A stretch of 46,728 bases of DNA from Alphaproteobacteria bacterium (GCA_030836535.1 JAURPT010000068.1:1-46728); one strand, 5' to 3'. Positions 7,008 to 17,116 are shown, counted from the stretch's first letter. Numbers and translations: made by a program. The notes: generated by a model from the letters alone, not told the origin.

Positions 7008-9083
7008 TTAGTGGCCAGCCAGGATCGCCAGCAGCAGCAGTGCCACGATGTTCGTGATCTTGATCATCGGGTTCACTGCCGGGCCAGCAGTATCCTTGTA
7101 CGGATCGCCAACCGTATCACCGGTCACAGAAGCGTGGTGAGCTTCAGAGTTCTTGCCGCCGAAGTTACCATCTTCGATGTACTTCTTGGCGTTATCCCAG
7201 GCACCGCCACCAGCGGTCATGGAGATAGCAACGAAGATACCGGTAACGATCACACCCAGAAGCATGGAACCCAAAGCCGCAAAGGCCTGGCCCTGTTCAC
7301 CGGTGATCCACAGAATGATGAAGTAAATCGCGATCGGGGACAGAACCGGCAGCATGGATGGGACAACCATTTCTTTAATGGCGGAACGGGTCAGCAGGTC
7401 AACCGTACGGGCATAGTCAGGCTTGGAGGTGCCTTCCATGATACCAGGGTTGTTGGCGAACTGTTCGCGGACTTCTTCCACAACAGCGCCACCAGCGCGA
7501 CCAACAGCCATCATGCCCATAGCACCGAACAGGTACGGCAGTAGGCCGCCCAGGATCAGGCCAACAACCACATAGGGGTTGGACAGGCTGAAGTCGACGA
7601 CCACGTCGCTGAAGTACAGCGCCAGGTCTTCCGTATAAGCAGCGAAGAGCACCAGAGCACCCAGGCCAGCAGAACCGATTGCGTAACCCTTGGTGACAGC
7701 CTTGGTGGTGTTACCAACAGCGTCCAGCGCATCGGTGATGTCGCGAACTTCTGGTTCCAGCTCAGCCATTTCAGCGATACCACCGGCGTTATCCGTTACC
7801 GGGCCGTAGGCGTCGAGGGCAACAACAACACCGGCCAGGGCCAGCATGGTGGTCACAGCAATGGCGATACCAAACAGGCCAGCCAGCATGTGGGTAACGA
7901 TGATACCAGCCACAATAACGATAGCCGGCAGCGCGGTTGCTTCCATGGAAACAGCCAGGCCCTGAATAACGTTGGTGCCGTGACCCGTTGTAGAGGCACG
8001 TGCAACGGAGATAACCGGGCGATGGTTGGTGCCCGTGTAATATTCCGTGATCCAGATGATCAGGCCGGTTACAGCCAGGCCAACAATACCGCAGAGATAC
8101 AGGTCCATGCCGCTAAAGGCCTGGCCTTCAAGCGCGCCCATGCCGATGACAAAATCAGTAACCGGGTACAGAACGATCAGGGACAGGATAGCCGTGACGA
8201 TGAAGCCCTTATACAGAGCGCCCATGATGCTGTTATTGGAACCCAGCTTCACGAAGTAGGTGCCGATGATCGAGGTGATCACACAAGCGCCGCCAATGGC
8301 CAGCGGATAGATCATCATGGATGCTTCAAGCGCACCATTAAAGAAGATACCGGCCAGAACCATGGTGGCCACAACGGTCACTGCATAGGTTTCGAACAGG
8401 TCAGCGGCCATACCGGCACAGTCACCAACATTGTCACCAACGTTATCGGCGATAGCCGCAGGGTTGCGGGGGTCATCTTCAGGGATACCAGCTTCAACCT
8501 TACCAACAAGGTCACCACCTACGTCGGCGCCCTTGGTGAAGATACCACCGCCCAGACGGGCGAAGATGGAGATCAGAGAAGCACCAAAGCCCAGAGCAAC
8601 CAGACCGTCAACAACGGTGCGGCCTTCCATGCCCATGGCCAGCAGACCGGCGTAGTAACCAGCAACCGACAGCAGAGCCAGGCCAGCAACCAGCATGCCG
8701 GTGACGGCACCAGACTTGAAGGCGATGGACAGGCCAGCACCCAGGCTGCTACGTGCGGCTTCAGCCGTACGGACATTGGCGCGGACAGATACGATCATGC
8801 CGATGTAACCGGTTGCACCGGAAAGGGCAGCACCGATCAGAAAGCCAATGGCGGCGATCCAGGAAAGAGCCAGGCCAACGATCACGAAGATCACGGCACC
8901 AACAATGGCAATCGTGGTGTACTGACGGTTCAGGTAAGCGGCAGCGCCTTCCTGAATAGCGGCTGCGATTTCCTGCATACGCTCGTTACCGGCAGAGGCG
9001 CTAAGCACCTGACGACCAGTAATGATGCCGTAAACAACGGCAAGAAGACCGCAACCGATTACGGCCATAAGGATTGGTGACAT
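7008..9083 (-). CDS. hppA: Membrane-bound proton-translocating pyrophosphatase, K+-independent type
   Basis: This 691-residue integral membrane enzyme has about 16 hydrophobic segments and couples hydrolysis of pyrophosphate to proton export. The catalytic motif [20 protein letters not shown] is present, as are [19 protein letters not shown] and the C-terminal [19 protein letters not shown]. The segment [10 protein letters not shown] carries lysine where K+-dependent enzymes have alanine. That residue replaces the potassium ion, so the enzyme should be K+-independent, as in Rhodospirillum rubrum. AGGGGAT precedes the ATG. It lies downstream of thiL in the same direction but is separated by 241 bases that show no gene and no clear promoter. 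Confidence 0.97.
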   Translation of the reverse strand: MSPILMAVIGCGLLAVVYGIITGRQVLSASAGNERMQEIAAAIQEGAAAYLNRQYTTIAIVGAVIFVIVGLALSWIAAIGFLIGAALSGATGYIGMIVSVRANVRTAEAARSSLGAGLSIAFKSGAVTGMLVAGLALLSVAGYYAGLLAMGMEGRTVVDGLVALGFGASLISIFARLGGGIFTKGADVGGDLVGKVEAGIPEDDPRNPAAIADNVGDNVGDCAGMAADLFETYAVTVVATMVLAGIFFNGALEASMMIYPLAIGGACVITSIIGTYFVKLGSNNSIMGALYKGFIVTAILSLIVLYPVTDFVIGMGALEGQAFSGMDLYLCGIVGLAVTGLIIWITEYYTGTNHRPVISVARASTTGHGTNVIQGLAVSMEATALPAIVIVAGIIVTHMLAGLFGIAIAVTTMLALAGVVVALDAYGPVTDNAGGIAEMAELEPEVRDITDALDAVGNTTKAVTKGYAIGSAGLGALVLFAAYTEDLALYFSDVVVDFSLSNPYVVVGLILGGLLPYLFGAMGMMAVGRAGGAVVEEVREQFANNPGIMEGTSKPDYARTVDLLTRSAIKEMVVPSMLPVLSPIAIYFIILWITGEQGQAFAALGSMLLGVIVTGIFVAISMTAGGGAWDNAKKYIEDGNFGGKNSEAHHASVTGDTVGDPYKDTAGPAVNPMIKITNIVALLLLAILAGH

Positions 9084-9324
9084 TTTGAATATCCCCTGAT
9101 TTGTTAGTTCTGTTTGCGCTGCTTTGTGCAGCTAGATGACACGCTGTCTCCTGCAGCGCTTGGGGCACAACCAAGGGGCTGTACCCGGAATAGGTAAACG
9201 CGGCGCACATTGCCAAAACTGGTGCCGAAAGGCAAGCGATAGAACGCCTGAATCCAAGCTAATCCCTGCATTTGCATTCCCTGTATGATTCCAGACAGTT
9301 GGCTCTCCACAATCCGCCTGAAAT
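9084..9324. other. Intergenic region thiL-hppA, no gene seen
   Basis: This 241-base gap probably holds the hppA promoter on the minus strand, but I could not identify a convincing -35/-10 pair. A 68-codon minus-strand frame within it has no family features and a weak start context. Confidence 0.5.
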
Positions 9325-10335
9325 CTAAAAATGCTGATAGCCTGACCGCCCCAGCAATAGCTGGGGGTCGCTATGCCCCCTTATTTGAACGCCCGCGCCT
9401 TCCGAGCAGGCACCGATACGGGTCACTGCAACACCAGCTGAATGTGCTGCTTCTTCAATCATCGCGCGGTTTGCCGGCGCTGCTGTAAAGGCCAGTTCAT
9501 AGTCGTCCCCACCGGTCAGGGCCACGTCCAGAAGCGCTGGATCGCCTTCTATAACGGTCTGAGTAGCAGCAGAAAGCGGTACTGAATTCGCATCCAGTTC
9601 CATTGCAAGGCCTGAAGCGGAAGCCATATGGCCCAGATCAGCAATCAACCCGTCAGAAATATCCATGGCCGCATGGGCTAACCCCTGCAGTGTTTCGCCT
9701 AAGGCACACCGCGGCTCGGGCAGCAAATAGCGCTGCAGCAACACGCCGCTTTGGTCTTCAATCTTGTCCTGATGGGCCAGAAGACCCAGGGCCGCGTCTC
9801 CAATGGTGCCAGAGACCCAGATATCATCTCCGGCTTTGGCGGCAGACCGTTTCAGAACTTTGCCTTTTTCTACCGAGCCAATGGCGGTGAGAGAGAGCGT
9901 CATATCATTGGGCACGGCCACACTGTCGCCCCCCAGCAGGCCAAGGCCGAACATGTCCTGATCTTCCGCCAACCCACTGGCAAAGGCCGCGATCCAGCCT
10001 TCGTCAATTTCAGCCGGCACGCCAAAGCCCAGCATGTAGGCAATGGGTTTTGCCCCCATGCCCGCCAGGTCCGACAAGTTCACCCGCAACATCTTCTTGG
10101 CAATGAACTCGGGGGCATCATCCGCAAAGAAGTGCACGCCCGCGACTAACATGTCCTTGGTCAGGACCAATTGTTGGCCTTCCCGCCCAGCCAGCAGCGC
10201 GGCATCATCAATCAGGTTGAGGGGATCCGCCTCAAAAGCGCCACCAACGAGCCTGGCAAGCGGTGCAAAATATTGCGCGATCATGCCGAATTCGTCGCGC
10301 CGCCCACCGTCCATGCTGCTGCGCTTGCCGGTCAT
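9325..10335 (-). CDS. thiL: Thiamine-monophosphate kinase
   Basis: ThiL phosphorylates thiamine monophosphate to the active cofactor thiamine diphosphate. The 336-residue protein shows the AIR-synthase-like fold. The metal-binding DDAALL lies near residues 43-48, followed by KDMLVAGVHF and LRVNLSDLAGMGAKP. The central LLGGDSV and the C-terminal MDISDGL, LTGGDDYEL motifs are also present. Canonical ThiL has TTDMLVEGVHF, so the Thr-to-Lys and Glu-to-Ala substitutions are mild deviations. It begins four bases after nusB, an arrangement conserved in proteobacteria, and its ribosome-binding site is weak. Confidence 0.93.
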   Translation of the reverse strand: MTGKRSSMDGGRRDEFGMIAQYFAPLARLVGGAFEADPLNLIDDAALLAGREGQQLVLTKDMLVAGVHFFADDAPEFIAKKMLRVNLSDLAGMGAKPIAYMLGFGVPAEIDEGWIAAFASGLAEDQDMFGLGLLGGDSVAVPNDMTLSLTAIGSVEKGKVLKRSAAKAGDDIWVSGTIGDAALGLLAHQDKIEDQSGVLLQRYLLPEPRCALGETLQGLAHAAMDISDGLIADLGHMASASGLAMELDANSVPLSAATQTVIEGDPALLDVALTGGDDYELAFTAAPANRAMIEEAAHSAGVAVTRIGACSEGAGVQIRGHSDPQLLLGRSGYQHF

Positions 10336-10339
10336 GAGC

Positions 10340-10813
10340 CTATGGCCGCGCCGTTTTGGCCAAATTATCGAGAATGCCGTTGATCATACCCGGCTCCTTC
10401 TGGTCGAAGAAGGCATGGGCCACATCAACATATTCGTTGATGATGACCGGTGTGGGCATGTCGGGACGCGCCAAAAGCTCATAGGCCCCTGCCCGCAAAA
10501 TCGCCACGACCAGCGTCTCCATGCGCGGCAGAGACAGCGATCCCTTCAGGCAAGCCGTCAGGGCCTTATCGATATCCTTTACCCGGTTCGACACACCGGC
10601 AACGATATCCATAAACAGGTCTTCATCTGCCGGAGCGTATTGGTCGCCGTCCAGTTCCTTGCCCAAACGGGTATCCAGGAACTGCGCAATCACCAGCGAG
10701 GTTGGTTCACCATTGGATGTGATCTGATACAGCGCCTGAACAGCGCCAAGCCTTGCGGCACTGCGTGAGCCTTTCTTCAGGCCCTCGCCGTCGTCTTCAC
10801 CGGCATCCGTCAT
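10340..10813 (-). CDS. nusB: Transcription antitermination factor NusB
   Basis: NusB binds boxA RNA together with NusE for antitermination of rRNA operons. The 157-residue helical protein has SAARLGAVQALYQI at the start, DLFMDIVAGVSNRVKDID in the middle, and the conserved C-terminal YVDVAHAFFDQKEPGMINGILD region (split across two helices). Its ATG overlaps the ribH stop by one base (TGATG), the usual ribH-nusB coupling. Confidence 0.94.
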   Translation of the reverse strand: MTDAGEDDGEGLKKGSRSAARLGAVQALYQITSNGEPTSLVIAQFLDTRLGKELDGDQYAPADEDLFMDIVAGVSNRVKDIDKALTACLKGSLSLPRMETLVVAILRAGAYELLARPDMPTPVIINEYVDVAHAFFDQKEPGMINGILDNLAKTARP

Positions 10814-11268
10814 CAGGCGAGACCGAATTTCTTCTTCAGGGCAATCGTGCTGAGGATACCGTGGCCAAAGTCACCGCCCTTGTTCTTGTCGGAACGGCTG
10901 GCACGTGCCCAGGCCTGATCACGATTCTCAACGGTCAGGATACCATTCACAATGGCCAGGCCTTCATCCAATGTCAGGTTCATCAACCCACGGATGCTTT
11001 CTTCGCACACATAATCATAATGCGATGTCTCACCGCGAATGACACAGCCAAGGCCGGCATAACCATCATAAGGACCAACCGTCCCGGCCTGTGCAGCACG
11101 GTGGGCAAATTTGATGGCGGCCGGAATTTCAAAAGCACCGGGCACTTCTTCGAGGTCCCAGGTGGCCCCGGCTGCATCCAACACATCGGTAACGCCGGCC
11201 ATCAACTCAGTCGTGATGTCCTCATAGAACGGCGCGTTAACGATGAGAATATGCGGTGCGTCAGCCAT
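10813..11268 (-). CDS. ribH: 6,7-dimethyl-8-ribityllumazine synthase
   Basis: RibH condenses the pyrimidinedione made by RibD with the four-carbon product of RibB to give lumazine. The 151-residue protein has the substrate-binding VPGAFEIP, GCVIRGETSHYDYV and NGILTVENRDQAWARA motifs. The catalytic His lies in the SHYDYV turn. The start overlaps the end of the ribB(A) gene by eight bases, indicating tight operon coupling. Confidence 0.96.
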   Translation of the reverse strand: MADAPHILIVNAPFYEDITTELMAGVTDVLDAAGATWDLEEVPGAFEIPAAIKFAHRAAQAGTVGPYDGYAGLGCVIRGETSHYDYVCEESIRGLMNLTLDEGLAIVNGILTVENRDQAWARASRSDKNKGGDFGHGILSTIALKKKFGLA

Positions 11269-12379
11269 TCTTTGGATCCCACTTCAGCGGGTATTGATCA
11301 ACAACCGACAGGCCATAGCCTTCCAGGCCGATAATGTGATGTTCCGTATTGGACAGCAGGATCATCTCCCGAACACCCAGGTCGCGCAAAATCTGTGCAC
11401 CGATACCATAGGACTTCAGGTCAAACTTCGGACGTTCCGTCGTCTCAGCCCGGTGGTTCACCGCCTGCGACAGCGACTGCGCCTGCATATTGGGCAGCAG
11501 CACCACAACACCACGGCCCATATCACCGATCATCTGCATGGCTGTACGGGCCTGGTCCGGCGTAGACGCCAGGTCACCCACAAGGTCCGAGAAAATATTC
11601 AGGCTGTGCATACGCACGGGTACCGGTTCGCCGCTTGTGACATCGCCTTTCACCAGCGCAACATGTTCCGCATACTCAATGGTATTGGCATAAATCCTCA
11701 TCTGCCAGTCGCCACCAAATTCACTATGGAACTCTGATTCGGCAACCAGATCGACCAGACGGTCGTTGTGTCGACGATAGGCAATCAGGTCTGCTATCGT
11801 GGCAATCTTCAATTCGTGCTTTTCAGCAAATTCCACCAGGTCCGGCAGACGCGCCATAGAGCCATCTTCATTCATAATCTCGCAGATCACACCTGATGGG
11901 TGCAGACCCGCCAGGCGGGCAACATCTACGGCGGCTTCTGTATGGCCGGCACGGACCAATACGCCGCCATCGCGCGCCATCAGTGGGAAGATATGCCCCG
12001 GGCTGACCAGATCATCGGGGCCCCGGTTGTGGCCAATAGCCACCGCAACCGTATGGGCGCGGTCATGAGCGGATATACCAGTCGTCACGCCTTCTGCGGC
12101 TTCAATCGACACGGTAAAGGCCGTTGAATGACGTTCTTTATTGTCATCAGTCATCATGTCCAGGCCCAACTCCTGCACGCGCTCGGTCGTCATGGATAGG
12201 CAGATCAACCCACGGCCATGGGTGGCCATGAAGTTGATGGCCTCAGGTGTGGCCATCTGGGCTGGAATGATCAGGTCGCCTTCATTTTCCCTGTCTTCAT
12301 CATCGACAAGGATGAACATGCGGCCATTACGGGCGTCTTCAATGACGTCTTCAATTTTTGAAAGTTTGCGGTGTGGCAC
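11261..12379 (-). CDS. ribB: 3,4-dihydroxy-2-butanone 4-phosphate synthase with a degenerate GTP cyclohydrolase II-like domain
   Basis: Residues 1-205 form an intact RibB domain (DDEDRENEGDLI, HGRGLICL, STAFTVSIEA, SPGHIFPL, RAGHTEA) that converts ribulose 5-phosphate to the four-carbon riboflavin precursor. Residues 206-372 align with GTP cyclohydrolase II (RibA). The three zinc cysteines of the HSECLTGD...RCDCG motif are replaced: His258-Ser259 remain, but the Cys positions read Asn261, Ser272 and Pro274. The RQEGRGIGL loop is also gone, reading LPNMQAQSL. The second domain is therefore very unlikely to open GTP. Similar RibB-plus-inactive-domain proteins (RibBX) are known. A true RibA must be encoded elsewhere. 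Confidence 0.9.
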   Translation of the reverse strand: MPHRKLSKIEDVIEDARNGRMFILVDDEDRENEGDLIIPAQMATPEAINFMATHGRGLICLSMTTERVQELGLDMMTDDNKERHSTAFTVSIEAAEGVTTGISAHDRAHTVAVAIGHNRGPDDLVSPGHIFPLMARDGGVLVRAGHTEAAVDVARLAGLHPSGVICEIMNEDGSMARLPDLVEFAEKHELKIATIADLIAYRRHNDRLVDLVAESEFHSEFGGDWQMRIYANTIEYAEHVALVKGDVTSGEPVPVRMHSLNIFSDLVGDLASTPDQARTAMQMIGDMGRGVVVLLPNMQAQSLSQAVNHRAETTERPKFDLKSYGIGAQILRDLGVREMILLSNTEHHIIGLEGYGLSVVDQYPLKWDPKNG

Positions 12380-12382
12380 CGG

Positions 12383-12970
12383 TTACTCCTGTTCGCTCAG
12401 GCGCGATACATATCTTGCTAGAACGTCAACCTCAAGGTTTACGGTGTCACCCGGGGTCGCATGATCGAAAGTCGTCATCAGTTGTGTGTGTGGAATAATG
12501 TTCACGCCGAACTCTCGGCCCGAAACATCATTCACGGTTAGCGACACGCCATTGATGGCCACAGACCCCTTGGCAGCAATGAACGACGCCAGGCTGTCCG
12601 GCGCACGAAACTGGAAGCGGCGCGAATCTCCATCTGGTTCGATAGAGATAATTTCACCAACCCCGTCGACATGGCCCAGTACAATGTGACCGCCCAATTC
12701 GTCGCCGATGCGCAGGGAGCGCTCCAGATTAACCGGTGAACCCTCTTTCCACGTCCCAACCGTTGTGCAGGCCAGGGTTTCGGCAGATACATCGACCGCA
12801 AACCAGCCGGGGCCTTTTTCAACCACGGTCAGGCAGGTGCCTGAACAGGCAATGGACGCCCCGATGTCGACGGACGACATATCGAAGGCTGTTTCAATTT
12901 CAAACCGTACATCGCCGCGTTCTTCCACGCTGCGCACGGTGCCAACATCTGTGATGATTCCTGTGAACAT
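12383..12970 (-). CDS. ribE: Riboflavin synthase, alpha chain
   Basis: This enzyme dismutates two lumazine molecules to riboflavin and the pyrimidinedione. The 195-residue protein starts MFTGIITDVGTV and contains two lumazine-binding beta-barrel halves, each with a G-S/T-L-T-V element (SGTCLTVV and INGVSLTVND). The LGGHIVLGHVDGVG segment is the interdomain hallmark. It lies three bases from ribB(A) and six bases from ribD in the same operon. Confidence 0.96.
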   Translation of the reverse strand: MFTGIITDVGTVRSVEERGDVRFEIETAFDMSSVDIGASIACSGTCLTVVEKGPGWFAVDVSAETLACTTVGTWKEGSPVNLERSLRIGDELGGHIVLGHVDGVGEIISIEPDGDSRRFQFRAPDSLASFIAAKGSVAINGVSLTVNDVSGREFGVNIIPHTQLMTTFDHATPGDTVNLEVDVLARYVSRLSEQE

Positions 12971-12976
12971 GGCTCT

Positions 12977-14002
12977 TTAATAGGCTTCCTTCACGAAGGT
13001 TTCCAGCACATCTTCACCCAATGGCAGGCTTTGCCGAGGCTGGAACCCACCTCCCCTCAACGCATCTTCAATGCTTATGCCCACCAAGCCGGGTACGCCA
13101 TCGTCTCCCAGGACAGATGGCGCGCGGAACCATGCCACTTCATCCACCAGCCCGGCAGCCAGAAAAGCAGTTGCCAATGCCGCGCCACATTCCACCATCA
13201 CACGGGTAATGCCCTCTTCTGCAGCCAGGCTGTTCAGCATGGCCTCAAGGCTTTCATCATCACGGCGAATCTGGATAGGGCCCGCAGATGCTGTCGCCGC
13301 CAGATTGCCAGCCAATTCAACCTGCCCGCGTCGATCCAGCACCACCCGCAGGGGCGTTTCACCCTCCAGGCCGGGAATACGACAGGTGAAGGACGGGTCA
13401 TCTGCCAATACGGTGCCACTGCCGGTCACCAGCGTGTCATAGCGGGCACGCATCAAGTGCCCTCTTTTGCGCGACAGTTCATTGGTAATCCACTGCGGGG
13501 TTCCCGACTTCCAAGCGATCATACCATCAGCAGATGTTGCCAATTTCAGCGTTACCCAGGGGCGCTTGCGCTGGATAGATGACAGAAAACCCCGGTTGGC
13601 CCATGTAGCCTCGGCTTCACACACGCCGGTGGTCACCTCAATGCCTGCCTTGCGCAACCGGTCTGTCCCCTGCCCCGCTGTGCGTGTGTCCGGGTCTTCG
13701 ACCGCTACAACGACACAGGCAATGCCCGCCTCAATCAGCGAATTGGCACAAGAGGGCGTTTGACCAACATGGGCACAGGGTTCCAGGCTGACATAGGCTG
13801 TTGCACCCTTTGCCGCGCTGCCTGCCTGTTGCAGGGCGACCGCTTCGGCATGGGGGCGACCGCCGGGTTGGGTTCTGCCACGGCCAATGATACGGCCTTC
13901 AGACACGATGACACAGCCAACCGCCGGGTTGGGTGCCACATTCCCCAGGCCGCGAGACGCAAGCGCCAACGCATGGCGCATATGCCTGGTATCCTTATCC
14001 AT
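12977..14002 (-). CDS. ribD: Bifunctional pyrimidine deaminase / 5-amino-6-ribosylamino-uracil reductase
   Basis: RibD carries out the second and third steps of riboflavin synthesis. The N-terminal cytidine-deaminase-like half has the zinc ligands His51 (HAE), Cys76 (PCAH) and Cys85 (PSC), with catalytic Glu53. The C-terminal dihydrofolate-reductase-like half begins near RPWVTLKLATSADGMIA. At 341 residues it is slightly short but complete. The start has no good ribosome-binding site and lies ten bases after nrdR, so translation is probably coupled. I see no FMN riboswitch upstream of the operon. Confidence 0.95.
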   Translation of the reverse strand: MDKDTRHMRHALALASRGLGNVAPNPAVGCVIVSEGRIIGRGRTQPGGRPHAEAVALQQAGSAAKGATAYVSLEPCAHVGQTPSCANSLIEAGIACVVVAVEDPDTRTAGQGTDRLRKAGIEVTTGVCEAEATWANRGFLSSIQRKRPWVTLKLATSADGMIAWKSGTPQWITNELSRKRGHLMRARYDTLVTGSGTVLADDPSFTCRIPGLEGETPLRVVLDRRGQVELAGNLAATASAGPIQIRRDDESLEAMLNSLAAEEGITRVMVECGAALATAFLAAGLVDEVAWFRAPSVLGDDGVPGLVGISIEDALRGGGFQPRQSLPLGEDVLETFVKEAY

Positions 14003-14012
14003 GGGAGAAGAA

Positions 14013-14474
14013 CTAGTCTTCTATCGACCCTTCCAGGTCGCCAATGAACTTTTCAAAGTCCTTGGCCTCATGGAAGTTCTTGTAAACAGAGGCAAAACGC
14101 ACATAGGCCACCTGGTCGATGGCACCCAGGCCTTCCATAACCAACTCACCGATCAGGTCAGATGGAATATCGCTTTCGCCAGTGCTTTCCAGCCGACGGA
14201 CGATACCATTAATCAGCCGCTCAATGCGTTCCGGCTCTACCGGGCGCTTGCGCAAGGCATGGCTGATGGAGCGTTCCAGCTTGTCGCGATCAAACGGGAC
14301 CCGACGGTTATTCTTCTTGATAACCGTCAGCTCGCGCAGTTGCACGCGTTCAAAGGTCGTGAAGCGTGCGCCGCACGCCGTGCAATGACGCCTGCGCCGA
14401 ATGGCCGAATTATCTTCGGTCGGGCGCGAATCCTTCACCTGAGTTTCGTCATTGCCACAAAACGGACAGCGCAT
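14013..14474 (-). CDS. nrdR: Transcriptional repressor NrdR
   Basis: NrdR senses ATP/dATP and represses ribonucleotide reductase genes. The 153-residue protein has the N-terminal zinc ribbon (CPFCG and CTACG, with RRRRHC between) and the ATP-cone domain from about residue 46 onward ([14 protein letters not shown]). Its place between glyA and ribD is a common alphaproteobacterial arrangement. No NrdR box pair was seen in this window, so its targets are elsewhere. Confidence 0.96.
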   Translation of the reverse strand: MRCPFCGNDETQVKDSRPTEDNSAIRRRRHCTACGARFTTFERVQLRELTVIKKNNRRVPFDRDKLERSISHALRKRPVEPERIERLINGIVRRLESTGESDIPSDLIGELVMEGLGAIDQVAYVRFASVYKNFHEAKDFEKFIGDLEGSIED

Positions 14475-14496
14475 ACCTTACCCCCTCAACGCCTTA

Positions 14497-15774
14497 CTAC
14501 TGATTATAGATGGGGAAAGCATCGCACAGGGCGCGCACCTTCTCCCGCGCGGCCTGCTCAGCTGCGCTGTTGTCTTCACGGTTGGCCGCCAGACCATCCA
14601 GCACGTCGCCGATCAGGTTCCCGATGGCTTCAAACTCGGCGACACCAAACCCACGTGTTGTCCCCGCCGGTGTACCGAGGCGAACGCCCGAGGTGACCAT
14701 TGGCTTTTCAGGGTCAAACGGCACACCATTCTTGTTGCAGGTCATCCCGGCCCGCTCCAAGCTTTCTTCAACGATGTTACCGGTCAGGCCTTTCGGGCGC
14801 AGATCAACCAGAACCACATGGGTGTCGGTGCCACCAGAGACAATGTCGAGCCCACGGGTCAACAACACCTCGGCCAGCGCACGAGCATTATCAACTACCT
14901 GCTGCGCATACTGCTTGAACTCTGGCTGCAAATCTTCGGCAAAGGCTACGGCCTTGGCCGCAATCACATGCATCAGCGGGCCACCCTGCAGGCCTGGGAA
15001 CACGGCTGAATTGATCTTCTTGCCCAGCGCTTCATCGTTGGACAGGATCATGCCGCCACGCGGGCCACGCAAGGTCTTATGGGTTGTTGTGGTCACCACA
15101 TGGGCATGGGGCAGCGGGCTGGGGTATGCACCACCAGCGACCAGACCAGCAAAATGCGCCATGTCGACCATCAGATAAGCGCCAACGCTGTCGGCAATTT
15201 CGCGGAAGCGCGCAAAGTCTATCTCACGCGGATAGGCAGAGCCACCGGCGATAATCAGCTTGGGCTGATGTTCTTTGGCCAGGGCTTCAACTTCGTCAAA
15301 GTCAATGACATGTGTGTCTTCGCGCACGCCATATTGCACCGCGTTAAACCACTTGCCGGACTGGGCAGGCGGCGCGCCATGGGTCAGGTGACCACCAGCG
15401 GCCAGCGACATGCCCATCAGCGTATCACCCGGCTGCAACAGGGCCATCTGCACAGCACCATTAGCCTGTGCGCCCGAATGGGGCTGCACATTGACGTAGG
15501 CACAATCAAACAGTTCCTTGGCACGGCTGATGGCCAGCTCTTCGGCAATATCGACAAATTCACAACCACCGTAATAACGGCGACCGGCATAGCCTTCGGC
15601 ATATTTATTGGTGAGCACCGAACCCTGTGCTTCCAGCACCGCACTGGAGACAATGTTCTCACTGGCGATCAGCTCAATCTGGCTTTGCTGGCGGTCCAGC
15701 TCCGCGGCGATCGAGGCATAAAGCTCGGGGTCCTGGTCGGCCAGGCGGGTATTAAACATGTCGCTCGTTGCCAT
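14497..15774 (-). CDS. glyA: Serine hydroxymethyltransferase
   Basis: GlyA interconverts serine and glycine with transfer of a one-carbon unit to tetrahydrofolate. The 425-residue protein is full length. The PLP lysine is Lys233 in [13 protein letters not shown], and the [21 protein letters not shown] and [12 protein letters not shown] motifs are intact. AAAAGGAC lies upstream of the ATG. It is preceded by rpiB and followed by nrdR after 22 bases. Confidence 0.97.
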   Translation of the reverse strand: MATSDMFNTRLADQDPELYASIAAELDRQQSQIELIASENIVSSAVLEAQGSVLTNKYAEGYAGRRYYGGCEFVDIAEELAISRAKELFDCAYVNVQPHSGAQANGAVQMALLQPGDTLMGMSLAAGGHLTHGAPPAQSGKWFNAVQYGVREDTHVIDFDEVEALAKEHQPKLIIAGGSAYPREIDFARFREIADSVGAYLMVDMAHFAGLVAGGAYPSPLPHAHVVTTTTHKTLRGPRGGMILSNDEALGKKINSAVFPGLQGGPLMHVIAAKAVAFAEDLQPEFKQYAQQVVDNARALAEVLLTRGLDIVSGGTDTHVVLVDLRPKGLTGNIVEESLERAGMTCNKNGVPFDPEKPMVTSGVRLGTPAGTTRGFGVAEFEAIGNLIGDVLDGLAANREDNSAAEQAAREKVRALCDAFPIYNQ

Positions 15775-15825
15775 GGTTGTTGTTGTCCTTTTCAGCTTCC
15801 GTGCGGTTGTTCCATGCGCCTGAAA

Positions 15826-16275
15826 TCAGGCATCCAGCAGGGCAACACGGCGTGCGTGCCGGTCGCCCCCAAAATCGGTGTTGATGAATTCTTCTACGCA
15901 GTCTTTCGCCGCTTCGATGCCTGAAATCCGCGCACCCAGTGCCAAAATGTTGGCGTCATTATGTTCGCGCGACAAACGCGCTTCCAGACCGGACCGACAA
16001 AGGGCGGCCCGTGCCCCGGCGATGCGGTTGGCGGCGATGGAAATGCCAATGCCCGTGCCACATACCAGCACCCCTCTTTCAGCACGCCCATCGGTCACCG
16101 CTTCGGCAACGGCGCGGCCATAGGTCGGGTAGTCCACCGATTCGGCGCTGTGGGTGCCAAGGTCCAAAACCTCATAACCCTGCTCTTCCAGCCAGGAACG
16201 AAGCTCTTCCTTCATCTCAAAACCGGCGTGGTCAGACCCTAAGGCTATGTTTTTTATGGGGTTTTCACTGGACAT
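15826..16275 (-). CDS. rpiB: Ribose 5-phosphate isomerase B
   Basis: RpiB interconverts ribose 5-phosphate and ribulose 5-phosphate, the latter being a riboflavin precursor used by RibB downstream. The 149-residue protein has GSDHAGFEMKEEL at the N-terminus, catalytic Cys72 in VCGTGIGISIAANR, the EHNDANIL motif and GGDRHARRVALL at the end. It opens the rpiB-glyA-nrdR-rib gene run. Upstream (16354-16387) the ten-base sequence TCGGGGCAAA occurs twice, 24 bases apart; its role is unknown. Confidence 0.95.
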   Translation of the reverse strand: MSSENPIKNIALGSDHAGFEMKEELRSWLEEQGYEVLDLGTHSAESVDYPTYGRAVAEAVTDGRAERGVLVCGTGIGISIAANRIAGARAALCRSGLEARLSREHNDANILALGARISGIEAAKDCVEEFINTDFGGDRHARRVALLDA

Positions 16276-16424
16276 GGTGAAAGCGGCCTCTCGATAGACA
16301 CATCAGCACTGCCATGCTGCTGTAAGAAGGCCGTTACTACCATATGCCGATGGTCGGGGCAAAGAATCCCCAACACCTCGGGGCAAAATACCAGCTGTTG
16401 TGGGCCCGCAGACCCAAATGCGCC

Positions 16425-17057
16425 TTAACGAGTGGCGTTCGCAAAGCCCCGTTCGACCACACCCAGCATGGGCCGCAGCGATTCGATGTCCGCTGCCGGC
16501 GCGTCTGACAGCATGGAGAAGATATCCAGCGTCTGCATAAGGCCCGAGATAATCTGGTTTTTCTGGGCCACGCTTAGATGCGGATTATTTTCCATCTGCG
16601 AAATGGTGGCATTGAGCTGACCGGTCATATCACCAGCCGCAGACATCTGCAGTGCGATATAAGCGCGGGAAATGCGGTCACCCAGAGCACCCCAATCTGT
16701 CAGAGAAAAACCGTGTGGTCGCAACACCCCACTGATTTCGCCAGCGACGCCCGCACGATTGGCCGCGCTGACAGCGGTGCTGAAGGGCGTCCGCATCGCT
16801 TCAATTTCCTCAAGGCTTGGCGGGCGCATGGGGCTGATATTGGGTTGCTTCATCCCGAAATGCTCTGAATCGAAGCGGTCTTCGTTGGCCTCACCCCAGG
16901 CAGACAGGTCCCGCAGACTGGCGAACCACCGGGTTACTTCTTCCTGCGTGAAACCAGCCGAGGTCTCTGCCGCAGCCGCCATTGCACCCTGTGCCTGAAC
17001 GGGCTGAACAGCCAGTCCGGCCCAGCAAAGACCAAGAACGAGAATAATGTAACGCAT
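16425..17057 (-). CDS. Hypothetical secreted protein
   Basis: I do not recognise this 210-residue protein. It begins with a classical signal peptide (MRYIILVLGLCWAGLAVQP, likely cut after VQA near residue 22), so it should be periplasmic or exported. The mature part is predicted to be mostly helical with no cysteine and no membrane segment. AGGGGAAAAGGC precedes the ATG, a good ribosome-binding site. It lies 59 bases downstream of the acyl-CoA dehydrogenase in the opposite reading order of the operon (dehydrogenase first would read through the 17058-17116 gap away from it), so a functional link is not certain. Confidence 0.7.
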   Translation of the reverse strand: MRYIILVLGLCWAGLAVQPVQAQGAMAAAAETSAGFTQEEVTRWFASLRDLSAWGEANEDRFDSEHFGMKQPNISPMRPPSLEEIEAMRTPFSTAVSAANRAGVAGEISGVLRPHGFSLTDWGALGDRISRAYIALQMSAAGDMTGQLNATISQMENNPHLSVAQKNQIISGLMQTLDIFSMLSDAPAADIESLRPMLGVVERGFANATR

Positions 17058-17116
17058 GCCTTTTCCCCTGTTTTAGGCCCATGGCCCCTTTGGGCCACAG
17101 GCAACAGGTAGGCAGT

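Noticed and set aside
7890-9080. Long open frame (about 396 codons) on the plus strand opposite hppA
   Set aside because: It is the antisense of a clearly conserved pyrophosphatase gene. Its translation is rich in Asn, Gln, Gly and His without any family motif, as expected for a shadow frame.
9104-9310. 68-codon minus-strand frame between thiL and hppA
   Set aside because: GTG start with a weak site, no recognisable features; more likely the leader/promoter region of hppA.
14003-14012. FMN riboswitch before the riboflavin operon
   Set aside because: The gap before ribD is only ten bases, and no conserved FMN-aptamer pattern is visible upstream of nrdR, glyA or rpiB.
16354-16387. Direct repeat TCGGGGCAAA twice upstream of rpiB as a regulator site
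   Set aside because: Only two copies with no clear promoter beside them; noted under rpiB but too weak for a separate call.
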